A DNA stretch of 64,000 nt from Tsukamurella tyrosinosolvens (GCF_900104775.1 NZ_FNSA01000003.1:4836001-4900000), one strand, 5' to 3'. Positions 8,805 to 17,854 are shown, numbered from the stretch's first letter. The notes: generated by a model from the letters alone, not told the origin. Numbers and translations are program-made.

Positions 8805-9482
8805 CTATGTCGCGGTCGCGATGTACTCCTCCAGAAGCCGCGTCGTGTGCGCGATGTGATCCCGCAACGCCTCCGTCGCGCCCGCCGCATCCCGCGCCAT
8901 GGTCAGCTCCATGATCCGGCGATGCTCACCTGCAAGGTCACGATCGCGTTCGACCCCCAGCGGGAACGACCACCTGCGGTACAACTCGGCCTCGTCCCGG
9001 AGTGCCTGCGTGATCTGCACCAGACGCCGATTGGAGCACCCCGCGAGAATCGCGGCGTGGAACGCGGCGTGCGCCTGCACCCACTCGTCCGACACCCGAA
9101 CCGGCTCATCGCTGAGCAGCGGCGTCCGCTCGAGCGTGTGGTGTGTCGCGACCACCTGCGACTCCCAGGCCACATCACCTTCCTCGATCGACCGGGCGAG
9201 CACCAGCGATTCGAGCGCGATGCGCGCGTCGGTGAGATCGCCGAGGCTGTCCGCGGACAACTCGGTCACCGTGAAGCCCTGATGCGCCTGCGACGTGACC
9301 ATCCCCTCCGCTGCGAGCCTGGTCAGGGCCTCGCGAATGACGGAGACGCTGGCGCCGTAGGCGGCGCCGAGATCGGGGAACTTCAGCCGCTCGCCCGGGG
9401 GCCGCCTGCCCGCCAGGACGTCGGCGCGCAGCGCGTCGTACACCGCGTCCACGCGGGTGCGCTTCGGATTCGTGGTAGCCAC
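8805..9482 (-). CDS. GntR/FadR-family regulator (FCD domain)
   Basis: 225 residues. The winged helix at about 10-75 contains FPDLGAAYGASVSVIREALTRLAAEGMV. An all-helical FCD ligand domain fills the rest, with the histidines expected for a metal site (QAHAAFHAAILAGCSN, LAGEHRRIMELTMARD). It is divergent from the aromatic ring-cleavage cluster. Three identical 7-mers at 19-bp spacing in the shared intergenic region are the obvious binding target. It is inferred to repress the cluster until a pathway intermediate binds. Confidence 0.9.
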   Translation of the reverse strand: MATTNPKRTRVDAVYDALRADVLAGRRPPGERLKFPDLGAAYGASVSVIREALTRLAAEGMVTSQAHQGFTVTELSADSLGDLTDARIALESLVLARSIEEGDVAWESQVVATHHTLERTPLLSDEPVRVSDEWVQAHAAFHAAILAGCSNRRLVQITQALRDEAELYRRWSFPLGVERDRDLAGEHRRIMELTMARDAAGATEALRDHIAHTTRLLEEYIATAT

Positions 9483-9514
9483 GCCCCCAGCGTAGGCCCC
9501 TCATCTGCATCTCG

Positions 9515-9559
9515 CGAATCTTCCAACAACTTTCGAATCTCGCTTGACTTAACGAATCT
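9515..9559. promoter_or_regulatory. Three CGAATCT direct repeats at exact 19-bp spacing
   Basis: CGAATCT occurs at 9515-9521, 9534-9540 and 9553-9559. TTGACT at 9544-9549 could be a -35 element for the downstream cluster, placing the repeats over the promoter. The site lies between the GntR gene and the acylpyruvase gene. Confidence 0.7.
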
Positions 9560-9612
9560 GCCGGAGCAAGCTGTGACCACCGACACACTTCACCGACCCA
9601 AGGAGCGGCGCG

Positions 9613-10461
9613 ATGCGCATCGGAGTTCTCGACGGCAGAGCCGTCATCATCGACGGGGACCACGGCCTCGACGTGGCGGAGGCCAGCGCAGGACGCTTCG
9701 GTCCCGCGATCACCGGCATCCTGGAGAACTGGGACGAGTTCTCCGCGTGGGCGGCCGACGCCGACGCGACCGCCGGCGTTCCGTTCGACGCGGAGGCGCT
9801 ACAGAATCCTGTGCCCGAGCCTCGGCAGGTCTTCGCCGTCGGCCTCAACTACGCGGCGCATGCGGCCGAATCCCAGTACGCCATCCCTGACTTCCCGCCG
9901 ACCTTCACGAAGTTCCGCACCTCGTTGGCTGGGCCCCGCGGAACCGTGGAACTCCCCGGTGACAGCGTGGACTGGGAGGTCGAACTGGTCGCCGTCATCG
10001 GCCGGTACGCGCACAAGGTCCCCGAGGCGGAGGGATGGGACTACGTCTCCACCCTCACCGCAGGCCAGGACATCTCCGAACGGGACACTCAGTTCGACGC
10101 GAAGCCTCCGCAGTTCAGCCTCGGGAAGTCGTACCCCGGCTTCGCACCGCTCGGCCCGGTCCTAGTGACGCCGGACGAATTCCCGGACCGCGACGACATC
10201 GAGATCGGCTGTACCGTCAACGGCGAGCAGATGCAGAAGAGCCGCACGTCCGCGATGCTGTTCTCCGTCCCGAAGCTGGTCGCGTACCTCTCCGGCATCA
10301 CTCCGTTGCTTCCGGGGGACATCATCTTCACCGGTACGCCGGACGGTGTGGGACTCGGACGCACCCCACAGCGCTACCTCATGGACGGCGATGTGCTGCG
10401 CTCGTCGATCGCCGGGATCGGCGAGTTGGAGCAGATCTTCGTCGCGCCGAGCGGGGAGTAG
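9613..10461 (+). CDS. Fumarylacetoacetate hydrolase-family enzyme (acylpyruvase/meta-cleavage hydrolase)
   Basis: 282 residues with the FAH catalytic core: VGLNYAAHAAES, then DWEVELVAVIG for the metal-binding acids, then TGTPDGVG near the end. Members hydrolyse or decarboxylate acylpyruvates and 2-hydroxymuconate-type products of aromatic ring cleavage. AGGAG at 9601-9605 lies 7 nt before ATG 9613. It is the first gene of a three-gene unit with an extradiol dioxygenase 5 nt downstream and a flavin monooxygenase, so it should act on the ring-fission product. Confidence 0.9.
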   Translation: MRIGVLDGRAVIIDGDHGLDVAEASAGRFGPAITGILENWDEFSAWAADADATAGVPFDAEALQNPVPEPRQVFAVGLNYAAHAAESQYAIPDFPPTFTKFRTSLAGPRGTVELPGDSVDWEVELVAVIGRYAHKVPEAEGWDYVSTLTAGQDISERDTQFDAKPPQFSLGKSYPGFAPLGPVLVTPDEFPDRDDIEIGCTVNGEQMQKSRTSAMLFSVPKLVAYLSGITPLLPGDIIFTGTPDGVGLGRTPQRYLMDGDVLRSSIAGIGELEQIFVAPSGE

Positions 10462-10466
10462 TTGTC

Positions 10467-11387
10467 ATGGCCCTCCACAGCCTGGCCTCAGTGACCATCG
10501 GGGTCCCCAATGTCACCGAGACCGTCTCCTACTACACCGATTTCGGTCTGACGCTCGGCGCTGGAGGCGCCCTGTCCACCAGCCACGGCGGCGAACAGCT
10601 TCGGATCGTGCACTCCCCCACACGACGGCTCCTCGAGCTGACCGTCGCCGCCGACGACGCGGACGACATCGCCCGGATCGCTTCCCGACTCCGGTCACTC
10701 GACCTGCCGGTCGACGTGACCACCGAGTCCCTCACCACGACGGAACCGATCTGTGACATCCGCGTCCATGTGCAAATGCGCCCGCGCATCGTGCAACCGG
10801 AGGCCCCGCGCACGCCGTACAACGGTCCAGGCCGTGTGGATCGCTCCGGCCGCGCGGACGTGATCCGGCGGCAGGGCCCCGTCCGCCCACGCAAGCTCGG
10901 GCACGCCGTGGTCGGCACCACGGACCTCGACGCCACCCGGCGATTCTTCGTCGACGGGCTCGGCTTCCGGATCAGCGACCACATCGTCGGACACGGAAGC
11001 TTTCTGCGCTGCTCCACCGACCACCACAACATCCTGGTGCTCGCCGCGCCGGTCGCGTACCTGCACCACACGTCCTGGCAGGTCGACGACATCGACGAGG
11101 TGGGGCGTGGGGCGTACGACATGCTCGACGGGCACCCCGATCGCCACGTCTGGGGACTCGGACGGCACTACGCCGGGTCCAACTTCTTCTGGTACCTCAA
11201 GGACCCCGCCGGCAACTTCTCGGAGTACTACTCCGACATGGACTGCGTGCCCGAGGACGAGCTGTGGACGCCGGAGGACCTGGAGGGCGCTCGCGGGCTC
11301 TTCCGATGGGGGCCACCGCCACCTCCGTCCTTCCTCGCTCCCGAAGACCTCGCAGCCATGATGACCGGCACGCACAGCGCGCGGTGA
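10467..11387 (+). CDS. Type I extradiol ring-cleavage dioxygenase
   Basis: 306 residues from ATG 10467, built of two vicinal-oxygen-chelate modules. The C-terminal module carries the iron ligands: His146 in LGHAVVG, His201 in LHHTSWQVDD and Glu253 in GNFSEYY. This is the 2-His-1-carboxylate set of BphC/catechol 2,3-dioxygenase enzymes, which open catechols next to the hydroxyls. The N-terminal module has lost the ligands, as is normal. The substrate catechol is unknown. The start lies 5 nt after the acylpyruvase stop. Confidence 0.9.
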   Translation: MALHSLASVTIGVPNVTETVSYYTDFGLTLGAGGALSTSHGGEQLRIVHSPTRRLLELTVAADDADDIARIASRLRSLDLPVDVTTESLTTTEPICDIRVHVQMRPRIVQPEAPRTPYNGPGRVDRSGRADVIRRQGPVRPRKLGHAVVGTTDLDATRRFFVDGLGFRISDHIVGHGSFLRCSTDHHNILVLAAPVAYLHHTSWQVDDIDEVGRGAYDMLDGHPDRHVWGLGRHYAGSNFFWYLKDPAGNFSEYYSDMDCVPEDELWTPEDLEGARGLFRWGPPPPPSFLAPEDLAAMMTGTHSAR

Positions 11388-11446
11388 CACCCCCCTCACA
11401 ACCCAACGGGCGCACCCGCCCACCCTCACACAGAGGTCGAAACACC

Positions 11447-13201
11447 ATGAACGACATCGAGACCGACGTCCTCATCGTCGGCGCCGGCCCCGCCGGCCTC
11501 ACCGCCGCCGCCCTTCTCGCCCGGTACGGAGTGGAGGCGGTCACCGTGACCAAGCACCCCGGCACCGCGCATTCGCCCCGCGCGCACATCACCAATCAGC
11601 GCACCGTCGAGGTGTTCCGCGACCTGGGCCTCGAGGAACGGGTCCGAGACGCGGCCGTGCCGAACGAGCTCATGGGCAACAACGTCTGGGCCACCAGCTT
11701 CGCGGGCCGCGAGATCGCGCGCCTGATGACCTGGGGCTCGGGCACTGCGCGCCACGCCGACTACACCGCGGCCAGCCCGTCGGCGATGTGCAACATCCCC
11801 CAGCACGTGCTCGAGCCGATCATCCGGGCCGGCGCCGAGGAGGCCGGAGCCGACCTGCGCTTCTCCACCGAACTCGACGAGATCATCCAAGACGACGACG
11901 GCGTGACCGCATCGGTGCGGGTCCGCACCACCGGCGAGACCTACCGGATCCGCGCGAAGTACGCGATCGGCGCCGACGGCGGGCGCTCGCGTGTCGCGGA
12001 GCAGGCCGGCATCGCCATGATCGGCGAGATGGGCCTCGGCGCGGCGATGAACATCTGGCTGGAGGCGGACCTCACGAAATACACCGCGCACCGCCCCGGC
12101 ACCCTGTACTGGATGGCGCAGCCGGGCAACGACTACTGGGTCGGTTCGGGCACGTGGATCTGCGTGAAGCCCTGGACCGAGTGGGTACTACTGTGCATGT
12201 ACGACCCTGCCGACGGCACGCCCGACATGGACGAGGAGTCTCTGATCATGCGGGCCCGCACCACGATCGGCGATCCGTCCGTGGACATCCGAATCAAGTC
12301 GGCCAGCACATGGCAGATCAACCACGTGGTGGCGGAGACCTACCAGAAGGGCCGGGTGTTCCTCGCCGGTGATGCGGCGCACCGCCATCCGCCCGCGAAC
12401 GGCCTGGGCACCAACACCTCGATTCAGGACTCGTTCAACCTGGCGTGGAAGCTCGCCTCCGTGCTCCGCGGTGTGTCGAGCCCGGAGTTGCTCGACACCT
12501 ACACGCAGGAGCGTCAGCCGGTCGGCCGCCAGGTCGTGGACCGAGCGATGCAGAGCGTACGCGACATGCGGCCGATCTCGGAGGCACTCGGGTTCGAGCC
12601 GGGGCAGTCCGCCGCCGACGGGTGGCGCAACCTCGACGACCTCTTCGCACCGGGTGGCTCGGCCCGACGAGCACGGCTCGCCGACGCCGTGCGGCAGCAG
12701 AACTACCAGTTCAACGCACACGGAATGGAACTCGACCAGCGCTACTCCTCGGCGGCGATCATCGACGACGGCGTCCCCGAACCGACGGACGACCGCGACC
12801 GGGTCCTGTACCACCATCCGACCACGCACCCCGGGGCCCGGCTCCCCCATGCCTGGCTGGAGAACGAGCGACGACGTGTGTCCACTCTGGACATCACGGG
12901 ACACGGACGGATGACGCTGCTCGTGGGACCCGATGGGGAGGCGTGGCGGGACGCCGCACGGACTGTGTCCGCCGAGTCCGGGCTGCCGATCGACGTGCGC
13001 GCGGTCGGGGTCCGGTGCGAGTACGACGACGTGCTCGGCGATTGGGGAGCGGTCCGCGAGATCGGAGACGACGGTGCCCTGCTCGTCCGTCCGGACCATC
13101 ACATCGCGTGGCGCGCACACATCGCCGCCGGCGACCCTGTGGCCGCCCTGCGTGGCGCCGTGGACCGTGCGGTGTGCCGCCGCGCCGACGTGAACGCCTG
13201 A
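11447..13201 (+). CDS. FAD-dependent aromatic monooxygenase (phenol hydroxylase/TfdB-like)
   Basis: 584 residues from ATG 11447, preceded by AGAGG. The FAD fingerprints are GAGPAG at 12-17, GADGGRS at 174-180 and GDAAH at 307-311 followed by HPPANGLGTN. A C-terminal thioredoxin-like domain typical of TfdB/PHBH-type phenol hydroxylases follows from about 420. It would hydroxylate a phenolic compound to a catechol, the substrate for the dioxygenase upstream. A 58-nt gap separates it from that gene, but no terminator is seen, so one operon is likely. Confidence 0.88.
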   Translation: MNDIETDVLIVGAGPAGLTAAALLARYGVEAVTVTKHPGTAHSPRAHITNQRTVEVFRDLGLEERVRDAAVPNELMGNNVWATSFAGREIARLMTWGSGTARHADYTAASPSAMCNIPQHVLEPIIRAGAEEAGADLRFSTELDEIIQDDDGVTASVRVRTTGETYRIRAKYAIGADGGRSRVAEQAGIAMIGEMGLGAAMNIWLEADLTKYTAHRPGTLYWMAQPGNDYWVGSGTWICVKPWTEWVLLCMYDPADGTPDMDEESLIMRARTTIGDPSVDIRIKSASTWQINHVVAETYQKGRVFLAGDAAHRHPPANGLGTNTSIQDSFNLAWKLASVLRGVSSPELLDTYTQERQPVGRQVVDRAMQSVRDMRPISEALGFEPGQSAADGWRNLDDLFAPGGSARRARLADAVRQQNYQFNAHGMELDQRYSSAAIIDDGVPEPTDDRDRVLYHHPTTHPGARLPHAWLENERRRVSTLDITGHGRMTLLVGPDGEAWRDAARTVSAESGLPIDVRAVGVRCEYDDVLGDWGAVREIGDDGALLVRPDHHIAWRAHIAAGDPVAALRGAVDRAVCRRADVNA

Positions 13202-13258
13202 GCCAGCCCACTCGATCCGAACTGCCGCGCGGACGGCATCCGGTCGGCCGGCGCGACG

Positions 13259-14149
13259 TCAACTCACCGCGGCGACCTCCTCGTCGAGGGCGCGGAGCAC
13301 TGCGGCCACCGCCGGCCGGCGCTCGGCGCCGGGACGAGTCGCCACCTCGAGGATGCGGGCGGCGAGGACGCCGACGATCTCCAGGCTGCGGACGCCGGGG
13401 TGCGTCACCGCGTGGCGCGCGACGAGCGCCACCCCGAGGCCGGCCGCGACCATCGCCTGGATCGTGTGGAAGTCGTTGATCCGCTGCACCACCCGCGGCT
13501 GCACACCGGTGATCGTCGCGAGCGAGCGGAGTACGTCGTCGACGGGGAAGCCGTCGCGCACGCTGATCCAGTCGAGGTCGGCGAGCTGGGACGCATCGAC
13601 CCGGCCGGCCTCGGCGAGCGGGTGATCCACCGGCACCACCAGATCGATGGGCTCGCGCATGAGGATCCGGGAGGCGATGCGGGGACCGCCCAGCGGGGCA
13701 GCCCGCTCGTCGCGGTGCGCGACCACGACGTCCGCGTCCGCGAGCATCGCCGGCAGCTCGGTGCCCGGGAGGTCCGCATCCGCGGCGGCCACCTGGATCC
13801 CCGCCGCGGCGGTGCGGCGCAAGACGCCGGGCAGGAGGAGCTCGGCCGCCGAGGGGAAGAGCGTCAGCCGGACCACGCCGATCGGCGTCGAGCGGTAGCG
13901 GTCCATCTCCGCGCGTGCCCGGTCCAATTCGCCCAGAACGGATTCCGCGCGGACGACGAGGGCCAGCCCGGCGTCGGTGAGGCGCACGCGCCGGCCGTCG
14001 GGCTCGAGCAGGTCGACCCCGGCCTCCCGCGCGAGCACTTTGAGCTGCTGTGACACCGCCGACGGCGTCATGTCCATCGCGCGCGCCGTCGCCGCGACCG
14101 TCCCGCGGTCGGCGAGCTCGCGCAGGATCCTGAGGCGATGCACGTCCAT
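13259..14149 (-). CDS. LysR-family regulator
   Basis: 296 residues. The N-terminal winged helix MDVHRLRILRELADRGTVAATARAMDMTPSAVSQQLKVLAREAGV is followed by an effector domain of the periplasmic-binding type. Starting in MDVHRLR rather than the common MELRQLR places it in a subgroup often found beside permeases. It is divergent from an EamA transporter. A perfect 27-bp palindrome covers its own start codon (14143-14169), implying tight autoregulation as well as control of the transporter. Confidence 0.9.
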   Translation of the reverse strand: MDVHRLRILRELADRGTVAATARAMDMTPSAVSQQLKVLAREAGVDLLEPDGRRVRLTDAGLALVVRAESVLGELDRARAEMDRYRSTPIGVVRLTLFPSAAELLLPGVLRRTAAAGIQVAAADADLPGTELPAMLADADVVVAHRDERAAPLGGPRIASRILMREPIDLVVPVDHPLAEAGRVDASQLADLDWISVRDGFPVDDVLRSLATITGVQPRVVQRINDFHTIQAMVAAGLGVALVARHAVTHPGVRSLEIVGVLAARILEVATRPGAERRPAVAAVLRALDEEVAAVS

Positions 14150-14169
14150 GTAGCCAAGCTACATGGACG
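14143..14169. promoter_or_regulatory. 27-bp perfect palindrome over the lysR start
   Basis: CGTCCATGTAGC at 14143-14154 and its exact reverse complement at 14158-14169 flank CAA. The ATG of lysR (14149-14147) is inside the left arm. The twelve-bp arms with a 3-nt spacer are far beyond chance. It is probably the LysR operator for the divergent pair. Confidence 0.8.
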
Positions 14170-14221
14170 GTCAAGAAGTATTCGATTGTCCTTCCGGTCT
14201 CGGCGCTGGAGAGTGGAGCGC

Positions 14222-15217
14222 ATGAGCCCCCGCCACCGCCTCGTCGCCCTCACCGTCGTCGTGCTCTGGGGGCTGAACTTCCTCGCCATCCGCTACGGCC
14301 TCGACTACTTCCCGCCGCTCTTCCTGGGCGCCCTGCGCTTCCTCGTGCTGGCGCTGCCGGTGCTGCTCTTCGTGCGGCCGCCGAAGGGACCGGTGAAGTG
14401 GCTGCTGCTCTACGGCATCGGCTCGGGCACCTTCCAGTTCGGCCTGCTGTTCACGGCGATGCACATCGGCATGCCGACCGGACTCGCCTCGCTGGTACTG
14501 CAGTCGTCGGCGCCGTTCACCGTGTTGCTCGGCGCCGTCCTCCTGCACGAGAAGCTCACCGTGCGGCAGATCGCGGGCATCGGCATCGCCGTCGTCGGCA
14601 TGGGCCTGATCATCGCCGACCGCGCGGACGCCGCGGCGGGCGTCGGAGTGCTCGGCGTCGTCCTCACGCTTCTCGGCGGCCTCAGCTGGGCGTTCGGCAA
14701 CATCGGACAGCGGCTGGCGGCACCGTCGGAGCCCTTCCGCTTCACCCTCTGGATGTCGGTGATCCCGCCCCTGCCCATGCTGGCGCTCAGCGCCGTCTTC
14801 GAGGGGCCCACCACGGGCTGGAAGGCCTTGGCCCACAGCCTCGACGGTGCCGACGGCCGCCTCGCGCTCCTGGGCGTCGCGTACATCGCGATCCTCAGCA
14901 CCGTCGTCGGATACGGGCTGTGGGGCGCGCTGATGGCCCGCTACCCCGCATCCACGGTCGCGCCCGCGACGCTCCTCGTCCCGGTCGTCGGCATCGCCGC
15001 GAGCGCCGTGGTCCTCGGCGAGCACCCGACGGCGCTGGCACTGACGGGCGCGGCGATCGTGATCGCGGGTTGCCTACTGGGGATGCTGCGCCGGCCCGCG
15101 CCGCTACCGCTCGGCGACGAGGGCGATGGTGCCGGCGGCGAGCTCGACGTCACCGTCGCCGATGACCTCGGCGAGCGCGGCACGCAGCGCGACCCGGCGG
15201 TCGTCCGGCAGGGTTGA
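14222..15217 (+). CDS. EamA/DMT-family transporter
   Basis: 331 residues with ten membrane helices in two EamA repeats (VLWGLNFLAIRYGL at the start, YPASTVAPATLLVPVVGIAASAVVLGEHPT near the end). It resembles RhaT/YdcZ-type amino-acid or metabolite exporters, probably controlled by the divergent LysR regulator. The last 37 residues are hydrophilic, atypical for the family, and lie entirely within the convergent methyltransferase gene (114-nt overlap). This suggests stop-codon loss with extension into the neighbour. Confidence 0.85.
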   Translation: MSPRHRLVALTVVVLWGLNFLAIRYGLDYFPPLFLGALRFLVLALPVLLFVRPPKGPVKWLLLYGIGSGTFQFGLLFTAMHIGMPTGLASLVLQSSAPFTVLLGAVLLHEKLTVRQIAGIGIAVVGMGLIIADRADAAAGVGVLGVVLTLLGGLSWAFGNIGQRLAAPSEPFRFTLWMSVIPPLPMLALSAVFEGPTTGWKALAHSLDGADGRLALLGVAYIAILSTVVGYGLWGALMARYPASTVAPATLLVPVVGIAASAVVLGEHPTALALTGAAIVIAGCLLGMLRRPAPLPLGDEGDGAGGELDVTVADDLGERGTQRDPAVVRQG

Positions 15218-15850
15218 GTGCCCCGAGTAGGTGAAGACCAGGTCGAGCCATCGGTCCTTCTCCTGCGTCTCGGTCCACGAGTCCTCGCGCTCGGCCACGG
15301 TGAAGCCGGCCGCCTCGAAACGGCCGCGCAGCTCGGCCATCGCGTACATCTGGTCGTGCGCGGTGCCCGCGCCCGCGGCCTCGACGTTGACGTAGTCCTC
15401 GCTCGCGGCGCGCAGGTCGTCGTTCGACGGTGCCGTCGGCCGCAGCTTGTTCCAGAGCAGCACGACGCGGCCGCCCGGGTTGAGCAGTCCGGCGAGGCGC
15501 GGGACCGCGGTGTCGGCGTCGACCCAGTGCCAGGACTGGCCGAAGGTGACCAGGTCGAAGGTGCGGCCCCGCGCGTCCCACTCCTCGAACGTCGCGACCT
15601 CGGCGGGCACGCCCGAGGCCCGCGCGACGTCGGCCATGGCGCCGTCGGGCTCCACCGCCAGCACGTCCATCCCACGGTCCCGGAGCTGCCGGGCGAGGAT
15701 GCCCGTGCCCGCGCCGACGTCGAGCGCGGTGCCGCCGGTGGCGATCGCATCGAGCGTGACGTCGCTGTAGCGGGGCCGGAGCCTGTCGTAGTCGTCGGCG
15801 ATCGCCCCGAACGAGAGGGCGCGGCGCCGATCTTCGTGCAGTTCAGCCAT
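15104..15850 (-). CDS. Class I SAM-dependent methyltransferase
   Basis: 248 residues from ATG 15850. The SAM motif I is ALDVGAGTGILARQL. Acidic loop II follows at VLAVEPDGAMA, and motif IV includes FGQSWHWVDAD, typical of small Methyltransf_11/25 proteins. The substrate is unknown. Its start lies 28 nt from the divergent murT start, so the two promoters interleave. The 3' end overlaps the EamA gene. Confidence 0.85.
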   Translation of the reverse strand: MAELHEDRRRALSFGAIADDYDRLRPRYSDVTLDAIATGGTALDVGAGTGILARQLRDRGMDVLAVEPDGAMADVARASGVPAEVATFEEWDARGRTFDLVTFGQSWHWVDADTAVPRLAGLLNPGGRVVLLWNKLRPTAPSNDDLRAASEDYVNVEAAGAGTAHDQMYAMAELRGRFEAAGFTVAEREDSWTETQEKDRWLDLVFTYSGHSTLPDDRRVALRAALAEVIGDGDVELAAGTIALVAER

Positions 15851-15865
15851 GAATCCAGCTTGCCC

Positions 15866-15871
15866 TATCCT
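15866..15871 (+). promoter_or_regulatory. -10 element of murT (leaderless start)
   Basis: TATCCT ends 7 nt before ATG 15879. Transcription would begin at or just before the start codon, giving a leaderless murT-gatD message. This decides between ATG 15879 and the upstream ATG 15849. Confidence 0.5.
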
Positions 15872-15878
15872 GGAGCGC

Positions 15879-17120
15879 ATGCCCGGACTTCCCCTCCGCG
15901 CCCGCGCGGCGCTGCTCGCCGCCCGATCCGCAGCCTGGGCGTCGCAGCGCGCCGGGCGCGGCAAGGGCTCGATGATCGGCGGCCTCGTCGCGCTCAAGAT
16001 CGAGCCGAACCTGATGTCACGGCTCGCCGCCGGCAAGCGCACAGTGGTCGTGACCGGCACCAACGGCAAGTCGACCACCACCCGCATGACCGCCGCCGCC
16101 CTCGGCACGCTCGGCCGCGAGGTCGCCACGCAGGCCGACGGGGCCAACATGGACGCCGGGATCGTCGCCGCGCTCACCGCGCACCAGCGCGCGCCGCTCG
16201 CGGCCCTCGAGGTCGACGAGTTGCACGTCCCGCACGTGCTGGACGCGACCACTGCCGAGGCGCTGGTGCTGCTGAACCTGTCCCGTGACCAGTTGGACCG
16301 GGTCGGCGAGATCAACGCCATCGAGCGACGGCTGCGTGCGGGCGTCGACGCGCACCCCGAGCTCACGGTGATCGCCAACTGCGACGACGTGCTCGTCACT
16401 TCCGTCGCCTACGACGCGAAGAACGTCGTCTGGGTCGCGGCCGGCGCGGGCTGGACCAGCGACTCCACGTCGTGCCCCCGCTCGGGCGAGCCCATCGTCC
16501 GCGACGGCGCGCACTGGTACTCGACGGGGACCGATTTCTCCCGCCCGGAGCCGGACTGGTGGGTCGACGACGAGAACATCCACGGGCCCGACGGCTTCGT
16601 CGCGCCGCTCACCCTGCGCCTGCCCGGCCGGGCCAACCGCGGCAACGCGGCGCAGGCGGTGGCCGCAGCGGTCGCCATGGGCGCCGACGCCCGGGCCGCG
16701 GTCGAGGCCGTCGGCACCGTCGGCGAGGTCGCCGGACGGTATGCGACGGTCACCGTCGGCGAGCACACCGTGCGGATGCTGCTCGCGAAGAACCCGGCCG
16801 GCTGGCAGGAGGCCATGTCGATGATCGACGGCACCGCCGAGGGCCTGGTGATCGCGGTGAACGGGCAGGTCCCCGACGGCGAGGACCTCTCCTGGCTGTG
16901 GGACGTGCAGTTCGAGCGGTTCGAGAACGGCAAGGTCGTGGCGTCGGGCGAGCGCGGCGCGGACCTCGCCGTGCGGCTCACCTACGCCGGCGCCGAGCAT
17001 TCGCTCGTCGCCGATCCGGTCGCGGCGATCGCCTCGTGCCCGCCCGGGCGCGTCGAGGTGCTCGCCAATTACACGGCGTTCCGCGACCTGAACACGGCTC
17101 TGGAAGGGCGGCGCGCGTGA
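15879..17120 (+). CDS. murT: Lipid II isoglutaminyl synthase, Mur-ligase subunit MurT
   Basis: 413 residues from ATG 15879. The Mur-ligase ATP loop is VVVTGTNGKSTTTR (GTNGKST 60-66). The middle domain keeps DELHVPHVLDATTAEALVLLNLSRDQLDR, and the C-terminal DUF1727 domain follows. With GatD it amidates the D-glutamate of lipid II in the cytoplasm. The ribbon region, which in many MurT proteins holds four zinc cysteines, shows only one pattern-like cysteine (TSCPRSGEPI). The stop overlaps the gatD GTG by 3 nt. Confidence 0.93.
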   Translation: MPGLPLRARAALLAARSAAWASQRAGRGKGSMIGGLVALKIEPNLMSRLAAGKRTVVVTGTNGKSTTTRMTAAALGTLGREVATQADGANMDAGIVAALTAHQRAPLAALEVDELHVPHVLDATTAEALVLLNLSRDQLDRVGEINAIERRLRAGVDAHPELTVIANCDDVLVTSVAYDAKNVVWVAAGAGWTSDSTSCPRSGEPIVRDGAHWYSTGTDFSRPEPDWWVDDENIHGPDGFVAPLTLRLPGRANRGNAAQAVAAAVAMGADARAAVEAVGTVGEVAGRYATVTVGEHTVRMLLAKNPAGWQEAMSMIDGTAEGLVIAVNGQVPDGEDLSWLWDVQFERFENGKVVASGERGADLAVRLTYAGAEHSLVADPVAAIASCPPGRVEVLANYTAFRDLNTALEGRRA

Positions 17121-17854
17121 TCGACTTCTCCGGATCCGAGGCCCGGATCACCGAGTCCACCCTGGTCATCGGCCTGGTGCTGCCCGACGTGATGGGCACC
17201 TACGGCGACGGCGGCAACGCCCTCGTGCTGCGCCAGCGCGCGCGGCTGCGCGGCATCGACGCCGAGGTGCTGCCGATCACGCTGGCCGATCCGGTGCCCG
17301 CGTCGTGCGACATCTACACGCTGGGCGGCGCCGAGGACTACGCGCAGCGGCTCGCCACCCGCCACCTCACGCAGTACCCGGGCATGCAGGAGGCCGCGGC
17401 GAAGGGCGCGCCGGTGCTCGCGATCTGCGCCGCGATCCAGGTGCTCGGCCACTGGTACGAGACCTCCGAGGGCGAGCGCGTGGACGGCATCTCGCTCTTC
17501 GACCTCACCACCACTCCCCAGGCCACCCGTTCGATCGGCGAGATCGAGGGCGTGCCGCTGGTCGACGGGCTCACGCAGCCGCTCACGGGCTTCGAGAACC
17601 ACCGCGGCGGTTCGGCTCTCGGCCCGGACGCCGCGCCGCTGATGCGCGTGGTCCGGGGCACGGGCAACGGCGCCGGCTCGCCGGTCGACGGTGTCGTCCA
17701 GGGCAGCGTGCTCGGCACGTACATGCACGGCCCCGCGCTCGCCCGGAACCCCGAGCTGGCCGACCACCTCCTGTCCCGCGCGACCGGGCGGTCGCTGGAG
17801 CCGTTGGACCTGCCGGACGTGGAGCTGCTCCGGCGCGAGCGCCTCCGGAAGTAG
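17117..17854 (+). CDS. gatD: Lipid II isoglutaminyl synthase, glutamine amidotransferase subunit GatD
   Basis: 245 residues from GTG 17117, which overlaps the murT stop as GTGA. It is a CobB/CobQ-like class I glutaminase. The nucleophile is Cys104 in LAICAAIQVLG and the catalytic His is His204 in YMHGPALARNPELAD. It supplies ammonia to MurT. The AICAAIQ nucleophile elbow differs from the common G-x-C-G-G-x-Q form but is otherwise well placed. It is translationally coupled to murT. Confidence 0.93.
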   Translation: MIDFSGSEARITESTLVIGLVLPDVMGTYGDGGNALVLRQRARLRGIDAEVLPITLADPVPASCDIYTLGGAEDYAQRLATRHLTQYPGMQEAAAKGAPVLAICAAIQVLGHWYETSEGERVDGISLFDLTTTPQATRSIGEIEGVPLVDGLTQPLTGFENHRGGSALGPDAAPLMRVVRGTGNGAGSPVDGVVQGSVLGTYMHGPALARNPELADHLLSRATGRSLEPLDLPDVELLRRERLRK

